Positions 32,390 through 40,944 of a DNA stretch of 53,492 bases are shown here, piece after piece. How positions within the stretch are numbered: the first letter of the stretch is position 1; every line of letters starts with the position of its first letter. The stretch covers positions 1-53,492 of the forward strand of contig JAGWHB010000008.1 of NCBI GenBank assembly GCA_028867035.1, in the 5' to 3' direction. A program made the position numbers and the translations under genes. This stretch comes from Nitrososphaerota archaeon. Its GTDB lineage: Archaea > Thermoproteota > Nitrososphaeria > Nitrososphaerales > Gagatemarchaeaceae. The notes under the pieces are model-generated. The model worked only from the letters and a program-made list of their open reading frames with translations. It was not told the DNA's origin and did not search any database.

Positions 32390-33304
32390 CTATTCTAGCT
32401 TCAGCGTGGCGATCGCTTCTCTGAGCGTGTCGGCGCCCTTATTGAACCAGTCCCGCTCCTTATCCGACAGCTTCAGCTCGTAGATCTGTTCTATCCCGCT
32501 CCGGCCGAGCTTCAGGGGGACACCTATGCAGATGCCCTTCACGCCGTACTCCCCTTCGAGATAGGCAGACGCCGGGACGACCTCCTTCGTGTCGTCGACT
32601 ATCGCCTTCGCCATGTGGGCTACGACCCTCCCCGGCGCGTACACCGTGGCCCCCTTCTTCGCTATCACATCCGCCGCCACCTTCCTGGTGTCATCTATGG
32701 CCTGCTGGATCTCCACCTCGCTGAGCAGGGAGGTGAGCGGGACGCCGCTGATGTAGGTGTGGCTTGCGAGAGGTATCATGTTCTCCCCGTGCTCGCCGAG
32801 GACCAGGGATGTTATGGAGCCCCTGGAGACCCCGAGCTTCTTGGAAAGCACGTACTTGAACCTCGAGTTGTCGAGGAGCCCGCCCTGGCCCACGACGCGC
32901 CTTTTGTCGAAGCCCGACGACTTCAGGGCGACGAAAGTCATGGCGTCCATGGGGTTCGTCATCATGAGCAGCACAGCGTCTGTGGCGTGCTTGGCCACCT
33001 CCCTGGTCACCGAGGCGATTATGCCCGCGTTCTTGGACAGGAGGTCCATCCTTGTCATCCCTGGCTTCCTCCCCATGCCTGCGGCTATCACCACGAGGCT
33101 GGCCCCCCTGAGCGTGGAGAAGTCCTCCGAGCCGTTGACCGCGACGTCGACCCCTGCGTCGGAGAGCCTGTGGCTGATGTCGAGGGCCTCCCCCTCCGCT
33201 AGTCCGGGTATGATATCCACCATGTTTATGTCGTCGAGGCCCATCGACGCGATCTCGAGCGCCGACTGGGCGCCGATCTTGCCCGCTCCTGCTATGCCGA
33301 TCAA
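32390..33304 (-). CDS. mdh: Malate dehydrogenase (LDH-like family)
   Basis: The 304-residue NAD(P)-dependent enzyme interconverts malate and oxaloacetate. It shows the GAGKIGAQSALEIASMGL nucleotide loop, the substrate loop AGMGRKPGMTRMDLL with the Arg pair that favours malate over lactate, TNPMDAMT, and the catalytic His in LGEHGENMIPL. TTG 33304 starts translation about 28 bases from a minus-strand TATA-like GTTTATAC (33330-33337). The enzyme connects the citric acid cycle with the ETF and glycolytic genes nearby. Confidence 0.95.
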   Translation of the reverse strand: MIGIAGAGKIGAQSALEIASMGLDDINMVDIIPGLAEGEALDISHRLSDAGVDVAVNGSEDFSTLRGASLVVIAAGMGRKPGMTRMDLLSKNAGIIASVTREVAKHATDAVLLMMTNPMDAMTFVALKSSGFDKRRVVGQGGLLDNSRFKYVLSKKLGVSRGSITSLVLGEHGENMIPLASHTYISGVPLTSLLSEVEIQQAIDDTRKVAADVIAKKGATVYAPGRVVAHMAKAIVDDTKEVVPASAYLEGEYGVKGICIGVPLKLGRSGIEQIYELKLSDKERDWFNKGADTLREAIATLKLE

Positions 33305-33368
33305 CGCGGCTGGCCGGGAGACGCACCGTATAAACGGATATTCCCGAAATCAGGGAGCAGGTGCCGGC

Positions 33369-33656
33369 CTACAGCCTGAGCCCGAACGACTGGGCGAAGT
33401 CCTCGAAGGAGTAGTAGGCCGTGAGGAACTGGATCCCCTTTTGCGATATCATGTACTTTGATATCTTGTCCCCGTTCAGCTCCACCAGCAGGCCCGAGCC
33501 CACGAGCTCTGATAGCATCTTCGACATCCTCGTGTAGGACATGTTCCCCTTCCTGAGGAGGGCGGTGACACCCACGCCCTGACCCTCGGTGTTAAGGTCT
33601 CGAGCGGTGCTCAGAACGTCGGCGATTATCCTTACCTGGGTCCTATATTGGGCCAT
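33369..33656 (-). CDS. Archaeal winged-helix DNA-binding protein
   Basis: The 95-residue protein has a compact winged-helix pattern: GVTALLRKGNMSYTRMSKML then LVGSGLLVELNGDKISKYMI, ending in a helix SFEDFAQSFGLRL. Such single-domain winged-helix proteins are abundant in thaumarchaeal genomes and act as local regulators. It overlaps the preceding seven-helix membrane gene by 14 bases, so both share an operon and may be functionally linked. The target DNA is not visible. Confidence 0.85.
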   Translation of the reverse strand: MAQYRTQVRIIADVLSTARDLNTEGQGVGVTALLRKGNMSYTRMSKMLSELVGSGLLVELNGDKISKYMISQKGIQFLTAYYSFEDFAQSFGLRL

Positions 33657-34293
33657 CCACCTTCACTCCTCCTACTGCGAATCTCAACACGGGCGTGAAC
33701 AGTATCAATAAGCCCATTTCCTGGAGTATAATCTGCAATAGTGAAAGAACCCCAACGTATTGGTACAATAGTGATAACCATTGGAAGAACGTCCCGACCC
33801 CTATCAGGGAGAGTCCGAGTGCTATCAGGAGTGTGTCTGGCTTCCTCGTCCGGGCGTATGAGTATACCGTCTCAACCACTCCGTATAGGACGAAATAGAA
33901 TGACAAAATGCTGAGCACGTCCTGCAGCTGAGTACCGCTGAGCGAAATGAGGGGGAAAACGAGGAGGGCCGGGCCGAACCTCTTCGCGAAAATTACGTCG
34001 ACCGCATGCGAAAAAGCCAGGAAGAAGTAGCCGGTCGTCTCTAGAAGGAGACCCCCTACAACAATGGCGGTGGCCGTGAGCGGGAGCGAGGGGACCAACC
34101 GCCCGAGGCCGGACAGCGCCTCTGCGAAGAAGCCGAAACCGAGGAAGATGAAGGCGGTAGCCAGCCTCAGAAGGCTGGAGCTCTCCGTCTGTCTTACCCC
34201 CCGATAGGCGACGTAGGCGATCGAAAAAGACACGAAAACGCCGATGAACTGCAAAACGTCCCCGATGAGGGCCATATCGGACTGGAGCACCAA
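33643..34293 (-). CDS. Seven-helix membrane protein, possible sensor
   Basis: The 216-residue protein has about seven hydrophobic helices and short loops, in a pattern resembling archaeal membrane sensors encoded beside winged-helix proteins. There are no clear catalytic residues, though a conserved-looking His occurs in LAFSHAVDVIFAKRF. TTG 34293 (or GTG 34290) follows a minus-strand TATA-like CTTTTATATCC (about 34316-34326). It overlaps the winged-helix gene downstream by 14 bases. I infer a membrane sensor plus regulator pair. Confidence 0.75.
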   Translation of the reverse strand: MVLQSDMALIGDVLQFIGVFVSFSIAYVAYRGVRQTESSSLLRLATAFIFLGFGFFAEALSGLGRLVPSLPLTATAIVVGGLLLETTGYFFLAFSHAVDVIFAKRFGPALLVFPLISLSGTQLQDVLSILSFYFVLYGVVETVYSYARTRKPDTLLIALGLSLIGVGTFFQWLSLLYQYVGVLSLLQIILQEMGLLILFTPVLRFAVGGVKVDGPI

Positions 34294-34371
34294 GTTACGG
34301 GTTTGAGGGACGCGTTCGGATATAAAAGCGTGATGAAGTCGAATTCGATTCTCTGTTCAGGTTTCTCTTCT

Positions 34372-35469
34372 TCACCTTGTCACAATGGTGAGAACGTCCT
34401 CGTCCATCAGCCTGTGGGTCATCCCGACCCTCTGTCCCCCGAACTTCACGCTCTTCCCCCAGACCTGGGCGTACCTGAAGTCGTCCTTCATGTTCCTGTG
34501 GACCTTGTCGCATATGTCGGCCACTGTCGCGCCCCCCCTCACCACCATCGGGACTTCGAAGTCTGTCTCCCCCGTCCTCCGGCGCATGTAGATGCGCACG
34601 AACGCCAGTCTCCTGTATATCTCCTCCTTGAGCGACTGGATGTTGACGTCCCCCTCCGCCGACACGGGGACGAACTTGTAGGGGAGCTTGCGGGAGAGCT
34701 CCATGGTGAAGCCCGCGTTCACCAGGTCTATCTTGTTCATCACGGTCAGGGACGGGACGTACACCCTGTTCCCCGACAGGACGTCAATCAGCTGCTGGTC
34801 GTCGATGTCCTGGCGTATCACCACGCGCGCCCCGTTGACGTCGTAGACCCTCAATATGTCCTTCACCAGAGCCTCTGTCATCTTCGTCAGCCTGACAGGC
34901 GAGGTCACGCTGATCCCACCGGAGTCCACCTTCTCGATCACGACGTTGGGGGGATCTTCGTCCACCCTGATGCCCGTGGACCTGAGCTCCCTCTCCAGGA
35001 TCTCTCTGGCTTCCGGCTGGAACACGTCGACGACGAAGAGCACGAGGTCGGCGCTCCTCGCCACCGCAAGGACCCTCCTGCCGAGGCCTTTGCCTGACGA
35101 AGCCCCCTTGATTATCCCCGGAAGGTCGAGCACCTGTATCCTCGCTCCCCCCTGGTCCATGACCCCGGGGACGACCTCCAGGGTAGTGAACTGGTAGGCG
35201 GCTACCTTCGACTTCGCGTTCGTCAGCCTGTTGAGGAGGGTGGACTTTCCGACGCTGGGGAGTCCGATGAGCACCACCGTCGCGTCCCCCGACTTCTTGA
35301 CGTCGTAGCCGACCCGGGAGCCCGTCCTGCGGGTGTGCTGCTCTTCGAGCTCGGCCTTCAGCTTCGACAGCTTTGCACGCAGGAGGCCTATGTGGTGCTC
35401 TGTCTTCTTGTTGACCTGTGTCTTGTGGATGTCGTCCTCGATCTTCTTGATCTTCTCTGGTAGGCCCAT
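34372..35469 (-). CDS. DRG-family GTPase with TGS domain
   Basis: The 365-residue protein has a short helical N terminus, then a GTPase core with GLPSVGKSTLLN, a switch region FTTLEVVPG, DLPGIIKGASSGKGLGR and NKIDLV. A C-terminal TGS domain (about residues 290-365) includes MVVRGGATVADICDKVH. Developmentally regulated GTP-binding proteins of this type are conserved in archaea and eukaryotes and associate with translating ribosomes. ATG 35469 follows a TTCATATCC element. It is the clearest translation-related GTPase in the window. Confidence 0.95.
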   Translation of the reverse strand: MGLPEKIKKIEDDIHKTQVNKKTEHHIGLLRAKLSKLKAELEEQHTRRTGSRVGYDVKKSGDATVVLIGLPSVGKSTLLNRLTNAKSKVAAYQFTTLEVVPGVMDQGGARIQVLDLPGIIKGASSGKGLGRRVLAVARSADLVLFVVDVFQPEAREILERELRSTGIRVDEDPPNVVIEKVDSGGISVTSPVRLTKMTEALVKDILRVYDVNGARVVIRQDIDDQQLIDVLSGNRVYVPSLTVMNKIDLVNAGFTMELSRKLPYKFVPVSAEGDVNIQSLKEEIYRRLAFVRIYMRRRTGETDFEVPMVVRGGATVADICDKVHRNMKDDFRYAQVWGKSVKFGGQRVGMTHRLMDEDVLTIVTR

Positions 35470-35550
35470 TTCCGGGTGCGTCGCCCACGTCTTAGGATAT
35501 GAAGTTTGAACCGCGCGTCGCTTAAATCAGCCCGACGGCGGCCGAAGCAC

Positions 35551-36585
35551 GTGAAATCCATAGTCCTCGCTTCGGGAAAGGGGGGGCACGGCCTGAGGGC
35601 AGAGCTGGTCGACAGGGTAGAGCCCCGTCCGGGCCCGGGAGAGCTTGTCGTCAAGATGGCAGCCTGCGGCCTCTGCGGGACAGACCTCGAGAAGATGCGC
35701 GGGGAGTACACGGCGTCCGCCCCCGTCGTCGGACATGAGGCGGTGGGGACGATTTCTGCCGTGGGGGTGGGAGTGTCGGGCTACAGGGTCGGAGAGCGGG
35801 TCTTTCCTCACCACCACGTCCCGGATTATTCGTGCTACGTCTGCAGGGCGGGGAACGAGACCATGTGCGACAGCTATCGGTCTAGCAACCTGGTCCCTGG
35901 CGGTTTCTCTGAATACTTCGCCGTCCCGAAGTGGAACGTGGAGGGGGGCGGGGTGCTCAGGGTCCCGGAGGGGATGAGCTTCGAGGTGGCATCCCTCACG
36001 GAGCCGCTGGCCTGCTGCGTGAGAGCGATAAGGAAGTCCGACGTGAAGCCAGGGGAGTCGGCGCTCGTCACCGGAGCGGGCCCTGTCGGGCTGATGCACG
36101 CCCTCCTGCTGAAGTCGATGGGGGCCGACGTGCTGGTAAGCGACGTGAGCGAATCAAGGCTGCGGTTAGCCGAGAAGGCGGAGACGGGCCAGGTGCTGGA
36201 CGCGAAGGCGGACGTGCCCGGCAATGTGGCGGCCCGGACCGGGGGAAGGGGGGCGGACCTGGCGGTCGTGGCCTCGGGGAGCAAGGGAGCCATACTCCAG
36301 GGCCTTCGTTCGGTCAGGAAGGGGGGCCGGGTACTCCTATTCGGGGTCCCCCCCGTAGGTTCGATCCTCGACTACGACATCAGCGGTCTGTACAACGCGG
36401 AGCAGACGATACTCACAAGCTACGGGGCCACGGAAGTGGACACGAAGGAAGCGCTGAATGTCCTTACGTCGAGGGGAACCGAGTTTGCCCGGCTCATCAC
36501 CCACAGGTTTCCTCTTGCGGGCTTCCAGGATGCGGTGGCGGCCGCGTCCGCGGGGGAGGCCATGAAGGTCGTGGTCACCCCGTAG
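35551..36585 (+). CDS. Zinc-dependent medium-chain alcohol/polyol dehydrogenase
   Basis: The 344-residue MDR-family enzyme has the catalytic zinc Cys in CGLCGTDLEKM, GHEAVGTI, the structural-zinc lobe DYSCYVCRAGNETMC (one of the four usual Cys is replaced, with an Asp nearby) and the nucleotide loop TGAGPVGLMHALLL. The substrate class (threonine, sorbitol or another alcohol) cannot be set from sequence. GTG 35551 lies about 28 bases after a TATA-like GCTTAAATC (35519-35527), so the start is leaderless. It overlaps the convergent MFS gene by 11 bases. Confidence 0.9.
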   Translation: MKSIVLASGKGGHGLRAELVDRVEPRPGPGELVVKMAACGLCGTDLEKMRGEYTASAPVVGHEAVGTISAVGVGVSGYRVGERVFPHHHVPDYSCYVCRAGNETMCDSYRSSNLVPGGFSEYFAVPKWNVEGGGVLRVPEGMSFEVASLTEPLACCVRAIRKSDVKPGESALVTGAGPVGLMHALLLKSMGADVLVSDVSESRLRLAEKAETGQVLDAKADVPGNVAARTGGRGADLAVVASGSKGAILQGLRSVRKGGRVLLFGVPPVGSILDYDISGLYNAEQTILTSYGATEVDTKEALNVLTSRGTEFARLITHRFPLAGFQDAVAAASAGEAMKVVVTP

Positions 36586-37912
36586 GTGGAGGAGCCTCCT
36601 CCTTCGCCGGCTCAGGCTGCTTGGTGAGCTTGAATATGGGCCCCAGCACTATCCAAAGGATAGCGCCCCCCGAGACAAGACTCCCGATGATCAGTGTGGG
36701 AATGATCCCAAAGCTTGTGGCGAATATACCTCCCAGCAGAGAACCTACGGGGATGGTCCCCCACACGATGGTCCTCATCGTGGCGTTCATCCTCCCTTGC
36801 AGCCTGTTGGGGGTGATGATCTGCCTCAGGCTCACCTGGTTTATGTTGTAGATCGGTATCCCGAAGCTGCTGAGAAACAACGCCGCGCCGATCACGAACA
36901 CGGCCAGGCTCCCGTTGGCCAGCAGGACGATGAGGAGGGCGAAGTTCCCCGATATGGAGAGGGCTATCGTCCTCCCAAGGCCGAGCCTCCTGGTGACGGC
37001 CGAGGTGACCAACACCCCGAGGAGGAACCCAACGGCCCCCATGGAGAAAGCGATGCCTATCACCCCCTTGGATATCCCAAGGACCCGGTAGGCATACAGG
37101 AAGACGGCGACGAAGAAAATGTTCGAACCCAGGTTCGACGTGGCGGTGCACCCTGCCTGCGTCCAGAGCAGGCTGTTCCCGGTTATCGTCCTGATGCCCT
37201 CCCGCATCTCTGCGAAGAAGTCCCTCTTGCTCTCCTTGGAGCTGCTCGCCGGTGATGGCTCGTGCTTGCTAATGGACAGGAGCATGAACGCAGCGACAAG
37301 GGTCCCGAATACATCCACGATGAAGGAAAGGGCGGCGCCGGTGACCTGCATCAGGGCGCTCGCGAGGCTAGGGCCTATCACCTGGGCCCCCGACGCGCTC
37401 GTCTGCAGCTTCTGGTTCCCTTCGACCACGTCCTCCTTGTTGACGAGGCTTGGGAGGTAAGACTGGTAGGCGACGTCGAAGAAGAGAGTAGTCGTCCCCA
37501 TGATCAGCGCGACAGCGTAGAGCTGGTACAGGCCGAGGACCCCCAGGACATAGGCGACGGGGACCGACGCCAGCGTAGCCACCTGGACCAGGTTGGCGAT
37601 GACCATCACCGGCCTCCTTTTCATCCTGTCCATCCACACCCCCACGAAGAGCCCGAGGGTCGGGAAGGCGATGAAACCAAGGGCGTTGAGGACCCCGAGC
37701 TGGAAGGCCGTGACCTGGAGGGTCAGGACGGCGACCGTGGGGAGGGCCAAATCGGTGAACTGGCCCGTGAACTGGGTGACTGTGTCCGCTGTCCAGAACT
37801 TCAGGAACTCCCTGTGCTTCCAAAGCGGGCCCTTGAACGCCGTCAGGCCCACCCTCCACACAGTCTCCTGCACGTCACCGGCCATGGGCGATTCGCCGGG
37901 CCGCGCCGCCAC
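36575..37912 (-). CDS. Major facilitator superfamily transporter
   Basis: The 445-residue protein has about twelve hydrophobic helices and the MFS loop signature VGVWMDRMKRRPVMV between helices two and three. The overall pattern resembles the MFS_3/enterobactin-exporter-like group of efflux proteins. It could export small molecules; the substrate is unknown. The first start is GTG 37912, and ATG 37885 is a reasonable alternative. A minus-strand TATA-like GTTAAATAAC lies at about 37966-37975. Confidence 0.9.
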   Translation of the reverse strand: MAARPGESPMAGDVQETVWRVGLTAFKGPLWKHREFLKFWTADTVTQFTGQFTDLALPTVAVLTLQVTAFQLGVLNALGFIAFPTLGLFVGVWMDRMKRRPVMVIANLVQVATLASVPVAYVLGVLGLYQLYAVALIMGTTTLFFDVAYQSYLPSLVNKEDVVEGNQKLQTSASGAQVIGPSLASALMQVTGAALSFIVDVFGTLVAAFMLLSISKHEPSPASSSKESKRDFFAEMREGIRTITGNSLLWTQAGCTATSNLGSNIFFVAVFLYAYRVLGISKGVIGIAFSMGAVGFLLGVLVTSAVTRRLGLGRTIALSISGNFALLIVLLANGSLAVFVIGAALFLSSFGIPIYNINQVSLRQIITPNRLQGRMNATMRTIVWGTIPVGSLLGGIFATSFGIIPTLIIGSLVSGGAILWIVLGPIFKLTKQPEPAKEEAPPPTG

Positions 37913-38115
37913 AAGAACCAGAAGTCAGTCACAGGAAACTGAACCGACGCTCCGCTTCTGAAGTTATTTAACACGACAGCGGCCGTCGTGATGGGCCGAC
38001 GGGCACGGGGCTGCCGGTCTCCCTTCGACTGTTTTTAATATGCCGTGGATGGCCGTGCGCTCTGGCATGGGAGGGAAGGGTCACGAGCTGGGGTGAACAG
38101 AACAGGATTTCGAGG

Positions 38116-38874
38116 ATGATGAAGGACGGGCGGACAGTGATGCTCGCCGTCGACCACGGGTACTTCCAGGGGCCCACCACGGGCCTCGAGAACCCGAGGA
38201 AGACGATCACACCCCTCCTTCCATACGCCGATTCGCTCGCCCTCACGAGGGGTGTCCTGAGGACCTCGGTCGATCCTTCTCAGAAGATACCCATAATCCT
38301 GAGGGTTTCAGGGGGGACAAGCATACTCAAGGAGCTGTCCGACGAAGTCGTGACCACTTCGATCGAGGAAGCTCTGAGGCTCAACGCTTCGGCGGTCGCC
38401 CTCTCGGTCTTCGTGGGCTCGGAGCACGAGAAGCAAACCCTCGCAAACCTCGCCGAGCTTGTGAACGAGGGGGAGAGGTACGGGATGCCGGTGATGGCGA
38501 TAACTGCGGTCGGGAGGGAGATGGCCCGGGACGCGAGGTATCTCGGCTTGGCGTGCCGCATCGCCGCCGAACTCGGCGCAAGCATCGTGAAGACTTACTA
38601 TTGCGAGGATTTTCAGAAGGTCGTCGAGGGGTGCCCCGTCCCCGTGGTGATAGCAGGAGGGAAGAAGCTGCCTGAGCGAGAGGCCCTGCAGCTAGCCTTC
38701 GACGCGGTCTCTGAAGGCGCCGTCGGCGTCGACATGGGCAGGAACATATTCCAATCTTCCAACCCCGTCGGGATGATCAGGGCCATACGCGCCGTCGTCC
38801 ACGATGGAAAGGGGGTCGACGAGGCCATGCGCCTGTTCGGCGAGAAGCAGCCGGCGAAACAGATCGCAAGGTAG
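38116..38874 (+). CDS. LsrF-like class I aldolase/thiolase (DeoC/FbaB family)
   Basis: The protein is close to LsrF, a TIM-barrel enzyme that acts on a phosphorylated quorum-signal breakdown product. Shared stretches include GRTVMLAVDHGYFQGPTTGL, IVKTYYCEDF with the Schiff-base Lys, VIAGGKKLPEREALQLAFD and GVDMGRNIFQS. In an archaeon it may serve a different aldolase reaction. From ATG 38116 it is 252 residues. Similarity to LsrF continues upstream in frame (WGEQNRISR) with no start codon there, while the leaderless ATG at 38067, about 30 bases from a TATA-like TTTTTAATA (38032-38040), is in another frame. A one-base frameshift near 38075-38095 is likely. Confidence 0.85.
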   Translation: MMKDGRTVMLAVDHGYFQGPTTGLENPRKTITPLLPYADSLALTRGVLRTSVDPSQKIPIILRVSGGTSILKELSDEVVTTSIEEALRLNASAVALSVFVGSEHEKQTLANLAELVNEGERYGMPVMAITAVGREMARDARYLGLACRIAAELGASIVKTYYCEDFQKVVEGCPVPVVIAGGKKLPEREALQLAFDAVSEGAVGVDMGRNIFQSSNPVGMIRAIRAVVHDGKGVDEAMRLFGEKQPAKQIAR

Positions 38875-38879
38875 CGGGT

Positions 38880-39002
38880 TCACTTCGGAAGACCGGAGAC
38901 GTCTTCGCAGTCCAGGAGCGCCCCACATCGGCTGCAACGGAACTTGCATGCCTGTATCGCAAACATGTCGGCGCCGCAGGCGTAGCACTTCTCCGTCGGC
39001 AT
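38880..39002 (-). CDS. 40-residue zinc-ribbon microprotein
   Basis: On the minus strand ATG 39002 opens a 40-codon frame ending TGA 38880-38882. The peptide contains CYACGADM, then CKFRCSRCGALLDC, so it has two Cys pairs suited to one zinc ion plus extra Cys. The TATA-like element at 39024-39033 lies 26 bases from the ATG, giving a leaderless start. It is divergent from another small zinc-ribbon gene that uses the same promoter region. The role is unknown. Confidence 0.75.
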   Translation of the reverse strand: MPTEKCYACGADMFAIQACKFRCSRCGALLDCEDVSGLPK

Positions 39003-39023
39003 AGGCCTGCCGGACCGTGGAAC

Positions 39024-39033
39024 GGTTTTAAGG
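39024..39033. promoter_or_regulatory. Shared TATA-like element for two divergent leaderless genes
   Basis: GGTTTTAAGG reads as a TATA-like box on both strands. It lies about 28 bases before the TTG at 39057 on the plus strand and about 26 bases before the ATG at 39002 on the minus strand. Both genes encode small zinc-ribbon proteins. Confidence 0.6.
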
Positions 39034-39056
39034 TCGACGCGCCGGCCGCGGAATGT

Positions 39057-39272
39057 TTGCAGCCACAGGGCGCCCCCGAAGACAGGGAGCCGACACTCAT
39101 CAGAAGGAGCCCATTCACCCGGGAGGAGAAGCTCTGCCCGAAGTGCCTGGGCCCAGTGCGTACGACCAACGGCGACCTCCTCGGCTTCGTCCCGATGGCG
39201 TACACCTGCCCGAAGTGCGGCTACTACGGGTCCGTCTACGTCACCAGGGAAGACAAGCCAAAGGAAGATTGA
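39057..39272 (+). CDS. Small zinc-ribbon protein
   Basis: The 71-residue product has two well-formed Cys pairs, CPKCLGPVRTT and CPKCGYYGSVYVT, separated by about 25 residues: a classic zinc ribbon. TTG 39057 fits leaderless transcription from the shared TATA-like element. It ends 2 bases before the CPBP protease gene, so the two are probably co-transcribed. Many archaeal proteins of this type act as RNA- or protein-binding adaptors; no specific role is visible. Confidence 0.85.
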   Translation: MQPQGAPEDREPTLIRRSPFTREEKLCPKCLGPVRTTNGDLLGFVPMAYTCPKCGYYGSVYVTREDKPKED

Positions 39273-39274
39273 GC

Positions 39275-40345
39275 ATGGAGGCTCCCGAAACAGGCCAGGG
39301 GAGGGCTGTCGGCCAAGTACTGGTTGCCGTCTTCGTTATCCTTTTCGCGTTCACGGCTGTCCTCGTGCTCGCCTCGATACCGGCAGGAGCCTACGCGATC
39401 TACTCGGGGAAGCTCTCGGCCACCTTCACCTCCGCCTCGCTCGTCCGTCCCTTCTTCTGGGTGGGTCCGATCGTATTCTTCGCGCCTCTGACCTTGGCGG
39501 CGGGCGCCTTCTTCGCGATCCTCAGCTTCGTCTATGTCGCTTTCCTTGTCTATGGGGCGCGACAAGCCGTCCGCCCATGGACTGCAGTTTCCAACTCGTT
39601 CAAAGGAGGGTTCGGCGCCCTGACAGCGAGTCCTTTCGTCGTCATGATCACCTCGATCGCTTTTCTCACCTTCACCGCGTCCATCATCGACGCGCTCATT
39701 TCATCTGCCGGCGTCCCCATCGGAGGCATCTCCGGCGACCCGCTGAAGCTTCTCCTCGGCTTCACGGCTTCCCCTCTCGTCGAGGAGCTCGGGTTCAGGG
39801 TAGCCCTGGTCGGGATCGTTGCTTTGATACTCTCCGTCGGCAGGCCATGGAAGGAGGCACTGGGCGCGCTCTGGAGGCCCTCGAAGGTCACCCAGGGGCT
39901 GGCGGTGGGGAGCGGTGTCTCTATAATCATCTGGGCGGCTACTGCCTTCAGCGCGGTTACTTTCGGGGCCTGCCACGTGGTCTGTGGAGGGGGCGCCTGG
40001 GACATAGGGAAGCTCCCGGAGGCAGCCTACGGGGGCTTCGTGCTGGGTTACCTCTACGTCAAGTACGGGCTGCACGTGGCCGTCATAGCTCACTGGGGAG
40101 TGGACTACTTCGGGAGCGCGTTCGCTTTCTTCGGGCAGGCCGCCTATGGGGTACCCTGGAACTCGGGGACTTCCGAGTTCGTCGGCCAGTATCTAGTGGA
40201 CGTCGACGTGCTCTTGCTCTTCGGGCTAGCGAGCTTCATAGCGGTCGTCTACATTGGGGTGAAGAGGCACGCGTCGAGGAAGGCCGAGGACGCGACCGGC
40301 GCTCTTGTAAAGGCCCCCTCCTACGATGGTGAGGCGAGCACATGA
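39275..40345 (+). CDS. CPBP-family intramembrane protease (Abi/CAAX-type)
   Basis: The 356-residue protein has about eight hydrophobic helices and the CPBP motifs: VEELGFRV (EExxxR), FGACHVV (FxxxH) and HWGVDYF (HxxxD-like). These are the metal-binding and catalytic residues of type II CAAX proteases and related bacteriocin-immunity proteins. It would cut prenylated or membrane-anchored peptides. ATG 39275 starts 2 bases after the zinc-ribbon stop. Its TGA overlaps the ATG of dcd (ATGA at 40342-40345). Confidence 0.88.
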   Translation: MEAPETGQGRAVGQVLVAVFVILFAFTAVLVLASIPAGAYAIYSGKLSATFTSASLVRPFFWVGPIVFFAPLTLAAGAFFAILSFVYVAFLVYGARQAVRPWTAVSNSFKGGFGALTASPFVVMITSIAFLTFTASIIDALISSAGVPIGGISGDPLKLLLGFTASPLVEELGFRVALVGIVALILSVGRPWKEALGALWRPSKVTQGLAVGSGVSIIIWAATAFSAVTFGACHVVCGGGAWDIGKLPEAAYGGFVLGYLYVKYGLHVAVIAHWGVDYFGSAFAFFGQAAYGVPWNSGTSEFVGQYLVDVDVLLLFGLASFIAVVYIGVKRHASRKAEDATGALVKAPSYDGEAST

Positions 40346-40872
40346 CAGTATTGGGGGCCCCGCTCCTTCGTGAGCTTGTATCGAAGTACGGCTGCATCTA
40401 CCCGTCCGAGGACTCGGCCTTCGACGGTGACGGGTACGTGCTCACAGTCAGGGAGGACAGGACGCTGCACTACCTCGAGCACAGGAATATGGTATCGAGG
40501 GAGATAATCTTCACGCCCCCCGACTGCGTGGCCCACCTCACCTCCAAGAGCAAGTTCGGGAGGCTGGGCCTGTCGTTCCTCAATTCGGTGAAGGTGCACA
40601 GCGGCTTCGTCGGGAGGCTTGCGCTCGAGCTTGTGAACCTGAGCAACGAGAGGACGCCCATCACCATAAACCAGGGGGACCCGCTCATCCACATCGAGTT
40701 CCTTCGACGTGAAGGACCGCCCGAACCCTACTCCGGGAAGTACATGTTCCAGTTCATGGACGATGAAGAGACCGCGAAGTACGTTGACATCCTGTCGAAC
40801 AACTTCCCGTCCCTCTACCCGAGGGACAGGGTCGAGCGCATCGGCAGAGAGAGGCTTGTCCGAGAAGACTGA
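40342..40872 (+). CDS. dcd: dCTP deaminase / dUTPase-family enzyme
   Basis: The 176-residue trimeric enzyme family removes the amino group of dCTP or hydrolyses dUTP. The core is clear: LTSKSKFGRLGLSFLNSVKV, SGFVGRLALELVNLS with the catalytic Glu, and a GDPLIHIEF strand. It supplies dUTP/dUMP for thymidylate synthesis. ATG 40342 overlaps the protease gene. The stop at 40870-40872 is followed within one base by a copy of the tfb 3' tail, implying that dcd and tfb were once directly convergent neighbours. Confidence 0.88.
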   Translation: MTVLGAPLLRELVSKYGCIYPSEDSAFDGDGYVLTVREDRTLHYLEHRNMVSREIIFTPPDCVAHLTSKSKFGRLGLSFLNSVKVHSGFVGRLALELVNLSNERTPITINQGDPLIHIEFLRREGPPEPYSGKYMFQFMDDEETAKYVDILSNNFPSLYPRDRVERIGRERLVRED

Positions 40873-40940
40873 TCTAGACACCGAGCGCTGAACTCAGGCC
40901 CTCGTGCCTGTTCCGGACGGTGACCTCGTTGACCCCAGCA
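40873..40940 (-). repeat. Second, diverged copy of the tfb 3' end
   Basis: This 68-base stretch matches 41705-41772 at an offset of 832, with about 13 mismatches. On the minus strand it encodes AGVNEVTVRNRHEGLSSALG plus a final residue and stop, against AGVTEVTIRNRYKGLRSALG in the intact tfb. Most changes are synonymous or conservative. The two copies enclose a complete VapBC pair. Confidence 0.9.
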
Positions 40941-40944
40941 TATG

